Shown piece by piece: positions 1 to 7,702 of a DNA stretch of 64,000 nt. The stretch's first letter is position 1, and the number at the start of each line of letters is the position of its first letter. The notes beneath the pieces were generated by a model. The model was not told the origin of the DNA. It was given only the letters and a program-made list of their open reading frames with translations, and did not search any database. A program made the position numbers and the translations under genes. Source of the stretch: Solimonas variicoloris DSM 15731 (GTDB lineage: Bacteria; Pseudomonadota; Gammaproteobacteria; Nevskiales; Nevskiaceae); contig NZ_KB907938.1 in assembly GCF_000382285.1 (NCBI RefSeq), positions 1-64,000 on the forward strand. Reading direction: 5' to 3'.

Positions 1-102
1 CTGGTCGGGATGCTTGAGCGGGTGGTCAGTGACGAGGGGGGCATGGCCGCCGGGTCGGCGGCTGGCGGCGGTGAATTGAATATTTCAGGACCGACGACTT
101 AA
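1..102 (+). CDS. possible C-terminal end of a gene cut by the window edge
   Basis: Frame 1 is open from the first base to a TAA at 100–102 and would encode 33 residues ending in ELNISGPTT. The stretch is too short to recognise a family. It is offered only because the frame is open to the edge and nothing else explains these bases; chance openness at this GC is quite possible. Confidence 0.2.
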   Translation: MVGMLERVVSDEGGMAAGSAAGGGELNISGPTT

Positions 103-174
103 CGAACGTCCACGGAAAGCTTTGAACTACGAAACACCAACTGAGCGATATCGACAAGCCGTTGCGTCGGTCGG

Positions 175-321
175 TTGACTCCGCATCCCTATTCCGTCAT
201 GGCGAGGAGCCGCAGGCGACGAAGCCATCCAGTAGCGCCCTGCGGAAGCGACGTTCCTGGATCGCCGCGGCCGCCGCGCGGCCTCGCGGCCTCGCGGATG
301 ACAGATTTACTCAGAAGTTCA
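175..321. repeat. degenerate copy of the IS5-type miniature element (copy A)
   Basis: This stretch carries the same core as the two elements near 27 kb: CCGTCATGGCGAGG at its left, a GC-rich imperfect palindrome in the middle, and CTCGCGGATGACAGATTTACTCAGAAG at its right (only the first and last few bases of each are diagnostic). The left terminal repeat is degraded or missing. It abuts the stop codon of the hydrolase fusion gene at 322, so it may serve as that gene's 3' hairpin. The 1–321 stretch otherwise shows nothing recognisable. Confidence 0.55.
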
Positions 322-2571
322 CTAGTAGTCGAGCCACTCCAGCGGTGCCACCAGCGGCTCGCCGCGGATGCGCTGCAGCGTCTCGGTGATGACCTCGATG
401 TTGGCGTCGAAGGAACCGTGCGTGGCCGGGATGCGGTCGCCGCGCCGCGTCGTCAGCACGGTCGGATCGCGCCAGGTCGCGCCCTGCCCGGCCGGCCAGC
501 GCGCCTGCCAGGCCTGCATCGACGCCAGCTCGGTCTCGGCCCAGTGATCGGTGCTGTGCGCGTAGCGCGAATCGAGCGCGCGTTCCATGCCGAGCAGCGG
601 CATCTTGCGCTGGTCGTCGAGCGCCCGCGAGACGAGGTACAGCAGCGACTTGCCGTAGGCCTCCCGCTTCGGCGACGGCAGCGCGTCGGCCTTCTCATTG
701 GCGTCCGAAAGGTGATGGAGGAACAGGCGTTCGAGCGGCAGCAGGCCGCTGTCGGCGGCCGGCAGATAGTGATCGACAGCGAAACGTACCGAGCAGGCCG
801 CAGCGTAAAGGCTGCAGCTCTGCACGGTCAGGCCGGCACCGGCCGCGCCCAGCTCGTTGAGCCGTGACAGCAGGTGACCGAGCAGGATTGAGCCGGCCGA
901 GTGGCCGATCAGATGCAGGCGCAGCGGCCGGCCGGCCTTGGCGGCACGCTGCGACAGGCGCAGCAGGTTCTGCGCGAGCAGGTCGAGGCCGCGCCCCGGC
1001 TGCGCGCCGAGCGCGGCGTTCTCGCGCATCTCGCTCCAGACGCCGCGACCGAACAGGCGCGCGAGCACTTCGACGGCACGATCGCGCACGTCGCCGAGCA
1101 CTTCGAGCGCACCGGCGGCGCGCTCCGGCGCCTCGCCGCCGAGCGCCTTGCGCGCCCAGTCCTGGACGATGTCGGCCAGCGTCTCGCCGGGGCCGGTGCG
1201 CCAGGTCAGGAACAGCGGATAGATGCCGTTGGCGGCGAACATCGGCGCCAGCATGCGGACGCGTCGGATCGAGTCGTCCTCGCTGTTGAGACCGCCGTGC
1301 GCGTAGATCGCCAGCACCGGCGCCCGCGTGCGGTCGGCGCCGAACTGCCGCCACGGCGAGTCGTAGGCGATCTCGCGCACGTAGTCCTGCGCGCCGGCGT
1401 CGACGCCGTGCGTGAAGTCGCGGACCATGATCTGGCCGTTGTTGCCGCTGACCAGCGTGTGCGCGTAGGCACGCGCCGTGCTCCACGGCTCGTACGGCGC
1501 GTAATCGTAGGGATGGTCGACCGGCCACGGATCATCCGGCGGATTGTTCGCGGCGCGCGTCGCCGGATCGAGCGCGCCGAGCGCCTGGCCACCCGGCACC
1601 GGCCAGCGCGCGCCGGCCAGCCGCGCGTCCGACGGCAGCACCGGCACGCCGAGCGCGACCGCCCAGGCATCGGTCGCGTGCGCGATCCAGTCCTCGTACG
1701 GCAGCAGGCCGAAGCCGCCGGCGCCCCAGATGCGGCCCCAGGAGTTCTGCACGACGAAGCCGCGCTCGTTGTAGCCGACCAGCGCGAAGGCGTGGCCGCC
1801 GAGCTTGTTCGGCTGCTTCGGCAGCGCGATCACGGGCAGGTCGCGATGCCGGCGCGGCGCCGCCCGCGGCCGCGCGCTGACCAGCGTCTCCCAGCCGTCA
1901 TGCACCTGCGCCGAGACGTAGACGGCGCCGATCTCGGCGATCGCCGCCTGCAGATCGACGACCGAGGCGCGCTCGACGCGGTAATAGACGCCGAGCGTGC
2001 GCGAAGCGGCGTCGGTCTCCCAGCCGTCGAGCGGCGGCACGAACAGCGGCTTGCCTTCGGCGTCGAAGCGGTACGGCCAGCGCGCCTCGCTGCAGACGCC
2101 GTGCTTGTGCCAGCCCTTCAGCGCGCCGCGGCAGCTGGAGCCTTCGTAGCGCTCGCCCGGCCACTCGTCGTAGCGTCGCGCCAGCTCGTAGAACATGCGC
2201 GGACTGACCGGCGCGAAGCGCGTGCGCAGCCCGGCGCCGACGTGACGGCGCCACAGCAGGTAATTGGCGACGCAGGCCAGGCCGAAGCCGGTGCAGGCGC
2301 CGTCGCGGCCCTGGTCGAGCACGAGGCCGGCGCGCACGTAGGCCGGCAACAGCCTGGCGACCATCGCATCGTCCGGAAAGCGCGGCGGCAGCGATTGCAG
2401 CGGCGGGCGGTACGGCAGGTCGCGGAAATCGAGGCGGTCCGGGCGCGCATCGAACAGTCGCGTGTTCAGCGCGGTCGGCGCGCGCTCCGCCTGCCGGGCC
2501 TGCACCGCGCGGGCGTGGCGCCCGTCGACCGGCTGGCGTGAACCCTTCTTCCCCGTCGCGGCTTTGGCCAT
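322..2571 (-). CDS. papain-like (C1) peptidase domain fused to an alpha/beta hydrolase
   Basis: A 749-residue protein with two enzyme halves. The N-terminal half (about 50–300) resembles C1 cysteine peptidases: Q87 in DQGRDGAC is spaced six residues before C93, as the papain oxyanion Gln and nucleophile are, H260 sits in GGHAFALVGY and N276 in QNSWG. The C-terminal half (about 415–749) has an alpha/beta-hydrolase elbow, GHSAG, with S558, preceded by an AIYAHGGLN strand that fits an oxyanion region. There is no signal peptide or membrane segment; the N-terminus is basic. It lies 85 bases downstream of the pentaheme cytochrome gene on the same strand and could be read from the same transcript, but nothing ties its function to it. 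Substrate unknown. The two domain calls are firm; the combined role is not. Confidence 0.8.
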   Translation of the reverse strand: MAKAATGKKGSRQPVDGRHARAVQARQAERAPTALNTRLFDARPDRLDFRDLPYRPPLQSLPPRFPDDAMVARLLPAYVRAGLVLDQGRDGACTGFGLACVANYLLWRRHVGAGLRTRFAPVSPRMFYELARRYDEWPGERYEGSSCRGALKGWHKHGVCSEARWPYRFDAEGKPLFVPPLDGWETDAASRTLGVYYRVERASVVDLQAAIAEIGAVYVSAQVHDGWETLVSARPRAAPRRHRDLPVIALPKQPNKLGGHAFALVGYNERGFVVQNSWGRIWGAGGFGLLPYEDWIAHATDAWAVALGVPVLPSDARLAGARWPVPGGQALGALDPATRAANNPPDDPWPVDHPYDYAPYEPWSTARAYAHTLVSGNNGQIMVRDFTHGVDAGAQDYVREIAYDSPWRQFGADRTRAPVLAIYAHGGLNSEDDSIRRVRMLAPMFAANGIYPLFLTWRTGPGETLADIVQDWARKALGGEAPERAAGALEVLGDVRDRAVEVLARLFGRGVWSEMRENAALGAQPGRGLDLLAQNLLRLSQRAAKAGRPLRLHLIGHSAGSILLGHLLSRLNELGAAGAGLTVQSCSLYAAACSVRFAVDHYLPAADSGLLPLERLFLHHLSDANEKADALPSPKREAYGKSLLYLVSRALDDQRKMPLLGMERALDSRYAHSTDHWAETELASMQAWQARWPAGQGATWRDPTVLTTRRGDRIPATHGSFDANIEVITETLQRIRGEPLVAPLEWLDY

Positions 2572-2656
2572 CGTCGTTCTCCCGTTAGCGCGGCGAGCAT
2601 GCTACGGCAGGCCGCGGCACGGTGTGACGGCGCGCTCAGGCGCAACCGGCACGCGC

Positions 2657-3889
2657 TCAGCGCTCGCGGCGCAGCGGCGCGCGCAGGCGCAGGGCTTCGT
2701 AGCGGGTCGCCGCCGCTTCGTCGCGCGCCTGCCGCAGCAGGTTCAGGGTCGCGGCGTCGAGCTGCGCGCCATCGCGGGCGAGCGAGCGTTCGAAGAGGCG
2801 CACATAGTGCTCGCGCGGCGCGACATCGACGCGCAATTCGACGACGCTGCCGTCCGCGGCGGCATCGAGCGGTGCGTCGAACTGCAGCGCCGCCCCGGGC
2901 GGCAGGCGCGTGTCGTCGATCTCGCGATCGAGATCGAGGCCGACGCGCCAGCCGATGACGCGCTGCGCCAGCGTGCGGATCTCCCGCCCGTCGGCATCGA
3001 CCAGCGTCAGCGTCGCGGTGACCTCCGGGACCATGTAGGTCGGGAAGAAGTGGCCGGCGCCGACGTTGCGCAGGCGGGCCTGCGCGCGCCAGCGGCCGTC
3101 CGCGCCCGGCTCCAGGTCGAGCCGCACGTCGAGCGCCTTGAGCACCATGTCCTTGCTGTGAATGCCCTGCCACTGATGCCGGCGATCCGGCATGTGGCAG
3201 CTCTGGCAGGACTGCCCCTCGGCGGCGTAGCGGCTCGCCTGCCACTGCGCGTAGGTGTCCTCGTGCAGCTTGCCGGCGGTGGCCGGGCCGTCCGGCGGAA
3301 ACTGATGGCAGGCGGCGCAGAAGCGGCTGTCCTCGAACGCGGCGGCGGCGACGAAGCCGCCGTGCGGCGCGCCTTGCGCGGCGCCGCCCGACCGCGGCGG
3401 CGGCCCGTAGCGCTGGTGCGCGCGCACATGGCAGGCCGCGCAGACCAGTCCGTCGTGCGCGAGCGTCTCGGGCACATGGTCCGGCGCCGCCGACGCCGGC
3501 CGCTGCGGCCAGGCGAAGGCCTGCGCGACGAGCGCCTTCTGCTCGGCGAGCGGCGCATGGCAGTCCATGCAGCGGTTGGCCTGCGCCTGCGTCATCAGGT
3601 GGAACTGCCACTCGATGCCCGGCCCCATCGCGCGGCTGTGCAGGCTGCGTCGCCAGTCCTCGTGCTGCTGCACATGGCAGCTGCCGCAGGCCGCCGGATC
3701 GAGCGAGCGCTCGAGCGCCGAGTACGCGGCCGGCGGCTCGCCCTGCGCCGGCAGCGGGCGCTGCCAGTGCTGGGCGAGGAACGCCGACGTCGCGTCGGTG
3801 TCGCGTCCGAACCCGTACCGCGCCGCCACGGCGACCGCCGCCGCGGCGAGCCCCGCGGCCGCGATCCGCAGCGGCAGTCGATGGCGCAC
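2657..3889 (-). CDS. pentaheme c-type cytochrome, periplasmic
   Basis: About 410 residues from the proposed GTG start at 3889, which lies 14 bases after the stop of the TusA-like gene. An N-terminal hydrophobic stretch (about 7–25) would act as signal or anchor. Five CXXCH haem sites are visible: CGSCH (68), CMDCH (107), CAACH (150), CAACH (191) and CQSCH (228); the spacing resembles cytochrome c554-like multihaem proteins. The C-terminal 150 residues are haem-free and beta-rich in appearance. It is last in the seven-gene sulfur-redox operon and presumably passes electrons between the inner membrane and periplasmic or outer-membrane partners. The start is uncertain because there is no clear ribosome-binding site; the frame is open further upstream. 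Confidence 0.85.
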   Translation of the reverse strand: MRHRLPLRIAAAGLAAAAVAVAARYGFGRDTDATSAFLAQHWQRPLPAQGEPPAAYSALERSLDPAACGSCHVQQHEDWRRSLHSRAMGPGIEWQFHLMTQAQANRCMDCHAPLAEQKALVAQAFAWPQRPASAAPDHVPETLAHDGLVCAACHVRAHQRYGPPPRSGGAAQGAPHGGFVAAAAFEDSRFCAACHQFPPDGPATAGKLHEDTYAQWQASRYAAEGQSCQSCHMPDRRHQWQGIHSKDMVLKALDVRLDLEPGADGRWRAQARLRNVGAGHFFPTYMVPEVTATLTLVDADGREIRTLAQRVIGWRVGLDLDREIDDTRLPPGAALQFDAPLDAAADGSVVELRVDVAPREHYVRLFERSLARDGAQLDAATLNLLRQARDEAAATRYEALRLRAPLRRER

Positions 3890-3903
3890 GCGGCCGCGTG
3901 CGC

Positions 3904-4155
3904 TCAGGCCTTGGCGATCGTCCAGGTGAAGGTCCCGCCCTGCTTGTCGCGTCCGACCAGTTCGTGCCCTTCGGTTTCGCACATGAAGAGGATCGATTCG
4001 CCGGACGACGGATTGTCGAAGCGCACCGTCAGCCGCTCGCCGCTGGCGAGGTCCTGCAGCGCCTTGTCGGTGTAGACCTGGACGTGCGGGCAACCGTATC
4101 CGGTGATGTCGAGCAGATAGGCGCCGTCGCCGACGCGTTCGAGTTTGTAGGCCAT
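3904..4155 (-). CDS. TusA-like sulfur carrier protein
   Basis: An 83-residue cytoplasmic protein of the TusA/SirA/YedF size. The conserved Cys-Pro sits at C22–P23 in GYGCPHVQVYTDKAL, followed by the family helix, and a second Cys is in FMCETEGHEL. TusA proteins relay sulfur as a persulfide on the Cys of a CPxP motif; here the second Pro is Val (CPHV), so it is a divergent member. It lies 17 bases after the YeeE-type transporter gene, and TusA–YeeE pairing is a well-known arrangement in which the carrier accepts sulfur entering through the transporter. Likely role: accept or deliver sulfur for the operon. Confidence 0.82.
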   Translation of the reverse strand: MAYKLERVGDGAYLLDITGYGCPHVQVYTDKALQDLASGERLTVRFDNPSSGESILFMCETEGHELVGRDKQGGTFTWTIAKA

Positions 4156-4172
4156 GCCGATGACTCCGATGT

Positions 4173-5606
4173 TCAGGCCGGACCGGCGGCGGCGAGCCGG
4201 CGGTCGATCCACCACTTGAATGCGCGCACGCCGCCGTAGCCGCCCGCCACCAGGCCGGCGAAGAAGATCCAGCCGCTCGGATCGCCGTTGGTGACGGTCG
4301 CGAAGAACGCGCCGATGTTGCAGCCCATGCCGATGCGCGAGCCGAGCCCCATCAGCGCGCCGCCGGCGAGCGCGAACACGGCGGTCTCGGCGCTCGGCAG
4401 CTTCCACTTGAACTCGCCGTTCAGATTGGCGATCACGGCGGCGCCGGCAATGATGCCGATCGACATCAGCCCCGGCGCGTTGAGCCAGGGCGCGGGCACG
4501 CCGTTGTCGAGGCCGAAGAACAGATTGTCGCGCATCGCCAGGCCCAGCTTGTCGAGCGCCCAGCCGGCCCACTGCGCTTCCTGCGTGGTGATGTACCAGT
4601 AGCCCGGATCAAACACCGTGTCCTGCAGCGACAGGCCTTCGCTGTGGCCCATCTGCGCCAGCAGCTCGCCGAAATTGAAGATGCCGTAGTGGTCGCGCAG
4701 CGCGCTGGTGATCCACATCTGCAGCCCCGCCAGCGCGCCCAGGCCGAGGCCGACCAGCGCCGTGCGCTTGGAGGCCGTCAGCATCACCCAGATGCCGCGC
4801 AGGTGGTCGCCGATCCGCGCCTGCGCGACCTTGGCGCGGCGCAGGTATCCCTTGCGCCAGGCCGTCGCGTAGAGCAGCGCCAGCAGCGCCGCCGCCGGCA
4901 GCAGCGCCGTCAGCAGGGCATTGGCGACGGCACCGGCCACCGCGCCCTGCACGCCGAGCGCCTGCGCAACGGTTTCCGCCGGCAACGTCCAGAGATAGCC
5001 GGCGGTGAACTGGTCGAACCAGCCATCGGTGATGCCGAGCGCGGCCGGCATGTCCTGTGCGGCAGCAGCTTCGGCCCAGGCCTTCGGCACCGCGCGGTTG
5101 CTCCAGCTGCTGGCGCTGACGAACAGCGCCTGCGACACCGAGATCGCCAGCAGCACCAGCATCGACGCCACGTTGCCCTCGCCGCTCTTGTACAGCGAAC
5201 TCGACGCGCAACCGCCGGTGAAGATCATGCCGAAGCCGAAGATCGCGCCGCCGATCAGCACGTGCCAGCCGAGCGGATGCGGCGCGAAGGTGTTGACGCC
5301 GGCCACGTGCACGATCGCGGCGATCAGTGCGTACAGCACGATCGCGACGATCACGCCGACCGCCATGCGCGGCACGCGCACCATGAAGAGGTCGCGTACC
5401 GCGGACGCCATGCAGAAGCGGCCGTACTGCAGCAGCAGTCCGTAGGCGACGCCGAACCAGGCGTAGACCAGCAGGTAGACGTAGCGCGTGTCCAGCGCCA
5501 GATAGACGCCGGAGACCAGCGCGACGGCGAGGACGATGCCCGCGGCGCTGGGCAGGCCCGCGCGTCCGCCGGCCGGCGACCACGCACCGGATTCGCTGAC
5601 AGCCAT
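4173..5606 (-). CDS. YeeE/YedE family sulfur-compound transporter
   Basis: A 477-residue polytopic membrane protein with two YeeE-type halves. The three cysteines known to be essential in thiosulfate-transporting YeeE proteins have clear counterparts: C65 in QYGRFCMAS, C133 in FTGGCASSS, and C429 in IGMGCNIG. These line the hourglass pore through which thiosulfate is relayed in the family. The ATG at 5606 follows the porin stop by 14 bases. Placement between an outer-membrane porin and a TusA-like carrier suggests a route from the outside (porin) through the periplasm into the cytoplasm (YeeE) onto TusA. The exact substrate, whether thiosulfate, another sulfane sulfur compound or a selenium analogue, cannot be read from the sequence. 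Confidence 0.88.
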   Translation of the reverse strand: MAVSESGAWSPAGGRAGLPSAAGIVLAVALVSGVYLALDTRYVYLLVYAWFGVAYGLLLQYGRFCMASAVRDLFMVRVPRMAVGVIVAIVLYALIAAIVHVAGVNTFAPHPLGWHVLIGGAIFGFGMIFTGGCASSSLYKSGEGNVASMLVLLAISVSQALFVSASSWSNRAVPKAWAEAAAAQDMPAALGITDGWFDQFTAGYLWTLPAETVAQALGVQGAVAGAVANALLTALLPAAALLALLYATAWRKGYLRRAKVAQARIGDHLRGIWVMLTASKRTALVGLGLGALAGLQMWITSALRDHYGIFNFGELLAQMGHSEGLSLQDTVFDPGYWYITTQEAQWAGWALDKLGLAMRDNLFFGLDNGVPAPWLNAPGLMSIGIIAGAAVIANLNGEFKWKLPSAETAVFALAGGALMGLGSRIGMGCNIGAFFATVTNGDPSGWIFFAGLVAGGYGGVRAFKWWIDRRLAAAGPA

Positions 5607-5620
5607 GTCGCGTCGGCTCC

Positions 5621-6814
5621 TCAGAGGATCAGCTGGAAGCCGAGCGTCAGCTGCCAGTTGTCCTGCGCGGCCTGGCTCGACGGATCGGCGCGGTGGTAAT
5701 CGACGTCGTCGTACTCCAGCGTCAGCTTCAGCTGCTGGCCGTCGATGTAGTAGTTGAGGCCGCCGCCGTTGAGCTGGTTGTCGAGGTAGCCGCTGTTCAG
5801 GTTGTAGTCCGAGCGGTCGTGGCGGGCGAAGACCTGCAGGCGGCCGATGCCGATTTTCTGCGGGAACAGATAGCCGCCCTTCACGTAGGAAGCGTGCAGC
5901 TCGGTGTTGCTCGGCAGATTCGCGTCCGGCGCCTGGTTGATGGCATCGCCGACGCCGTAGTGCAGATAGGCGCTCGACAGCGTCACCGTGCCGAAGCCGA
6001 ACGGATACTCGAAGAAGCCGTCGACGGTCCACGCCTTGTAGTCCTTGGCGTCGCTGCGCGTCGCGTAGTTCGCATAGGCGACGTCCGGCTGGTAGTCGTA
6101 GGCGGCGCCGATCGTGAGGATCTTGCGCGTGCCCAGATACGTGCCGCGATAGCCGTAGTCGAACTCGGGGTCCAGGGCGCTCCAGTGAACGCGCGCCGTG
6201 ACGCGCGGCGATTTCTTGGCAACCTCGTCGCCCTCGCGACCATCGGCCACCATCACGCGGTACTGCAGCGCCGCGTCGGCGAGATTGCCCCAGATCGCGA
6301 TGCCGTCGTCGCGCGTGCCGCCGAAGGGCGTGTACGACATCAGCGAGCGATCAAGCGTCAGCGGTTCCAGGCAGCCTTCCAGGTTCTCGCGCGAGAACGT
6401 GTTCTTGAAGCGCCCGAGGATGAAGCGCGCGCCGTCGGCGTAGTCGATCGTCACATAGGCGTCGCGGTAGTAGACCGACTTGTCGTTGTCGCCGTCCTTG
6501 CCTTCGTTGCCGGCTTCGAGCTGCGCGTAGAAGCCGATGAGGTCGTTGTACTGACCGCTGAACGTCAGGCGGTTGCGGCGCAGGAAGAAGTCGGTGCTGC
6601 TGCCGCCGTCGGTGGCCGACGTGTAGCTGCTCGCCTGCGCCCAGGCCTGCAGCGAATAGTCGAGCGTCAGATAGCGCTGATCGTCGACGTTGATCGTCAC
6701 GCCGGCCTGCGCGGTGCCGGCCCAGGCCATGGCGCCCAGCACGCAGGCCTTGACCGCCCACTGCGGCAGCGGGACGGCGTTCGACACCGGCTTCGGGGTG
6801 CTCGGGATGTTCAC
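5621..6814 (-). CDS. outer-membrane porin of the redox operon
   Basis: A 397-residue protein with a signal peptide ending near AQA-GVTINVDD and a beta-barrel pattern throughout: alternating aromatic strands, RRNRLTFSG near the N-terminus as in phosphate-selective (OprO/OprP-like) porins, and a C-terminal strand LTLGFQLIL ending in a hydrophobic residue. The GTG start at 6814 overlaps the stop of the triheme cytochrome gene in a GTGA junction, so the two are translationally coupled. Porin plus rhodanese lipoprotein plus cytochromes is the combination described for the ExtH–ExtI selenite/tellurite loci of Geobacter; orthology was not tested here. Confidence 0.85.
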   Translation of the reverse strand: MNIPSTPKPVSNAVPLPQWAVKACVLGAMAWAGTAQAGVTINVDDQRYLTLDYSLQAWAQASSYTSATDGGSSTDFFLRRNRLTFSGQYNDLIGFYAQLEAGNEGKDGDNDKSVYYRDAYVTIDYADGARFILGRFKNTFSRENLEGCLEPLTLDRSLMSYTPFGGTRDDGIAIWGNLADAALQYRVMVADGREGDEVAKKSPRVTARVHWSALDPEFDYGYRGTYLGTRKILTIGAAYDYQPDVAYANYATRSDAKDYKAWTVDGFFEYPFGFGTVTLSSAYLHYGVGDAINQAPDANLPSNTELHASYVKGGYLFPQKIGIGRLQVFARHDRSDYNLNSGYLDNQLNGGGLNYYIDGQQLKLTLEYDDVDYHRADPSSQAAQDNWQLTLGFQLIL

Positions 6815-7329
6815 GACTGCGGGCCTCCGTTCAGGACCTGCTGATAACGACGGGTAAAGGACTCGACCTGCGCCGGGTTGTGGCAGGTCGCGCAGGTTTT
6901 CTCGGGCGCGGCGAGCGGCTGGGCGACCAGCTTCTCGTGCGCGATTTCCTGCTTGAGGATGCGCGGATTGCCTTGATGGCAACCGGCGCAGGAGTAGTTC
7001 ACCGCCTGGTGATCGACGTGCCAGGGATGCAGCCTGGCGTCGAGCGACGGCGACGGCGCGCGCTTGCCGTTGTGGCACTTGAAGCAGCTCGAAGCGCCGA
7101 GTCCGCAGGCATTGGCGGGCGCGACCGGCGACAGCGCCGCGAGGTCTTCACCCCAGGCGTGCAGCGCTTCATCGCCCCAGGCGCTGGCCGGCGCTGCCGC
7201 ACGCGGCGACTCGCCCGCAGTCGAGAAGATCCAGCCGCCGGCACCGACCAGCAGCAACAGCAGCCACAGCAGCAGGCCGCGCCCGAGCCAGGCACCGACG
7301 CGGCGGCCGAGATGACGAAGCGCGTTCAC
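6811..7329 (-). CDS. membrane-anchored triheme c-type cytochrome
   Basis: A 172-residue protein with one N-terminal transmembrane segment (about 19–35) and a periplasmic domain holding three CXXCH sites: CFKCH (82), CAGCH (114) and CATCH (146). The layout, a single anchor and a small multihaem head, suits quinol-pool electron transfer as in NapC/NrfH-type or NrfB-type proteins, but it has too few haems for NapC. The GTG start at 7329 overlaps the TGA of the small Cys-Met-Cys gene, and its own TGA overlaps the porin GTG; both are GTGA junctions. Confidence 0.85.
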   Translation of the reverse strand: MNALRHLGRRVGAWLGRGLLLWLLLLLVGAGGWIFSTAGESPRAAAPASAWGDEALHAWGEDLAALSPVAPANACGLGASSCFKCHNGKRAPSPSLDARLHPWHVDHQAVNYSCAGCHQGNPRILKQEIAHEKLVAQPLAAPEKTCATCHNPAQVESFTRRYQQVLNGGPQS

Positions 7330-7637
7330 GGCGTCTCTCCGCGGGCCGCGCCGTGCGTGGGTTGAGCGCTATCCGCCGCGGCTGCGGTGGACGCTTGAAG
7401 CGGCGATTGCGCGACGCTGATGTCGGCCTCGCTCAGGCCGCCACTGCACATGCAGACCGGGCCCTGGCGGTACTTGAGCCGCGACGAGGGCGGCGGCGGC
7501 TGCGAACCGAAGCTGACGGTGTACTGCTTGACGGCGGCCGGCGCACGGGCGGCCGCTCGCGGCTCGTCGGCATGCGCGGCGGACAGGCCGGCGAGGAACA
7601 GGCAGAGCGCTGCCGCGGCGCGACTAGCATGGCGCAT
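7326..7637 (-). CDS. small secreted protein with a Cys-Met-Cys motif
   Basis: A 103-residue protein with a signal peptide (cleavage likely after AHA, about residue 23) and a mature part that is Ala/Pro-rich except for a dense segment, KQYTVSFGSQ followed by GPVCMCSGGLSEADI (C62 and C64). The Cys-X-Cys pair could bind metal, form a reactive disulfide or carry a persulfide; this is inference. The ATG at 7637 is preferred over the one at 7649 because GGAG lies six bases upstream of it. It is second in the operon. In Geobacter ext loci a small protein (ExtJ) accompanies ExtH and ExtI; whether this is its counterpart is untested. No family assigned. Confidence 0.7.
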   Translation of the reverse strand: MRHASRAAAALCLFLAGLSAAHADEPRAAARAPAAVKQYTVSFGSQPPPPSSRLKYRQGPVCMCSGGLSEADISVAQSPLQASTAAAADSAQPTHGAARGETP

Positions 7638-7665
7638 CGGATTCTCCATGAGAGAGCGAAAGAAG

Positions 7666-7687
7666 GGGCGCGGCGTCCGCCGCGCCC
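7666..7687 (-). promoter_or_regulatory. strong intra-operon hairpin between rhodanese gene and the rest
   Basis: On the minus strand GGGCGCGGC and GCCGCGCCC flank a four-base GGAC loop, giving a nine-base-pair all-G/C stem just after the rhodanese gene stop. It is followed by TTCTTTCGCTCTCTC, a poor terminator tract. It could attenuate read-through or protect the upstream message so that the lipoprotein is made in excess over downstream membrane proteins. Confidence 0.5.
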
Positions 7688-7702
7688 GTCGATACGGAAC
7701 GG

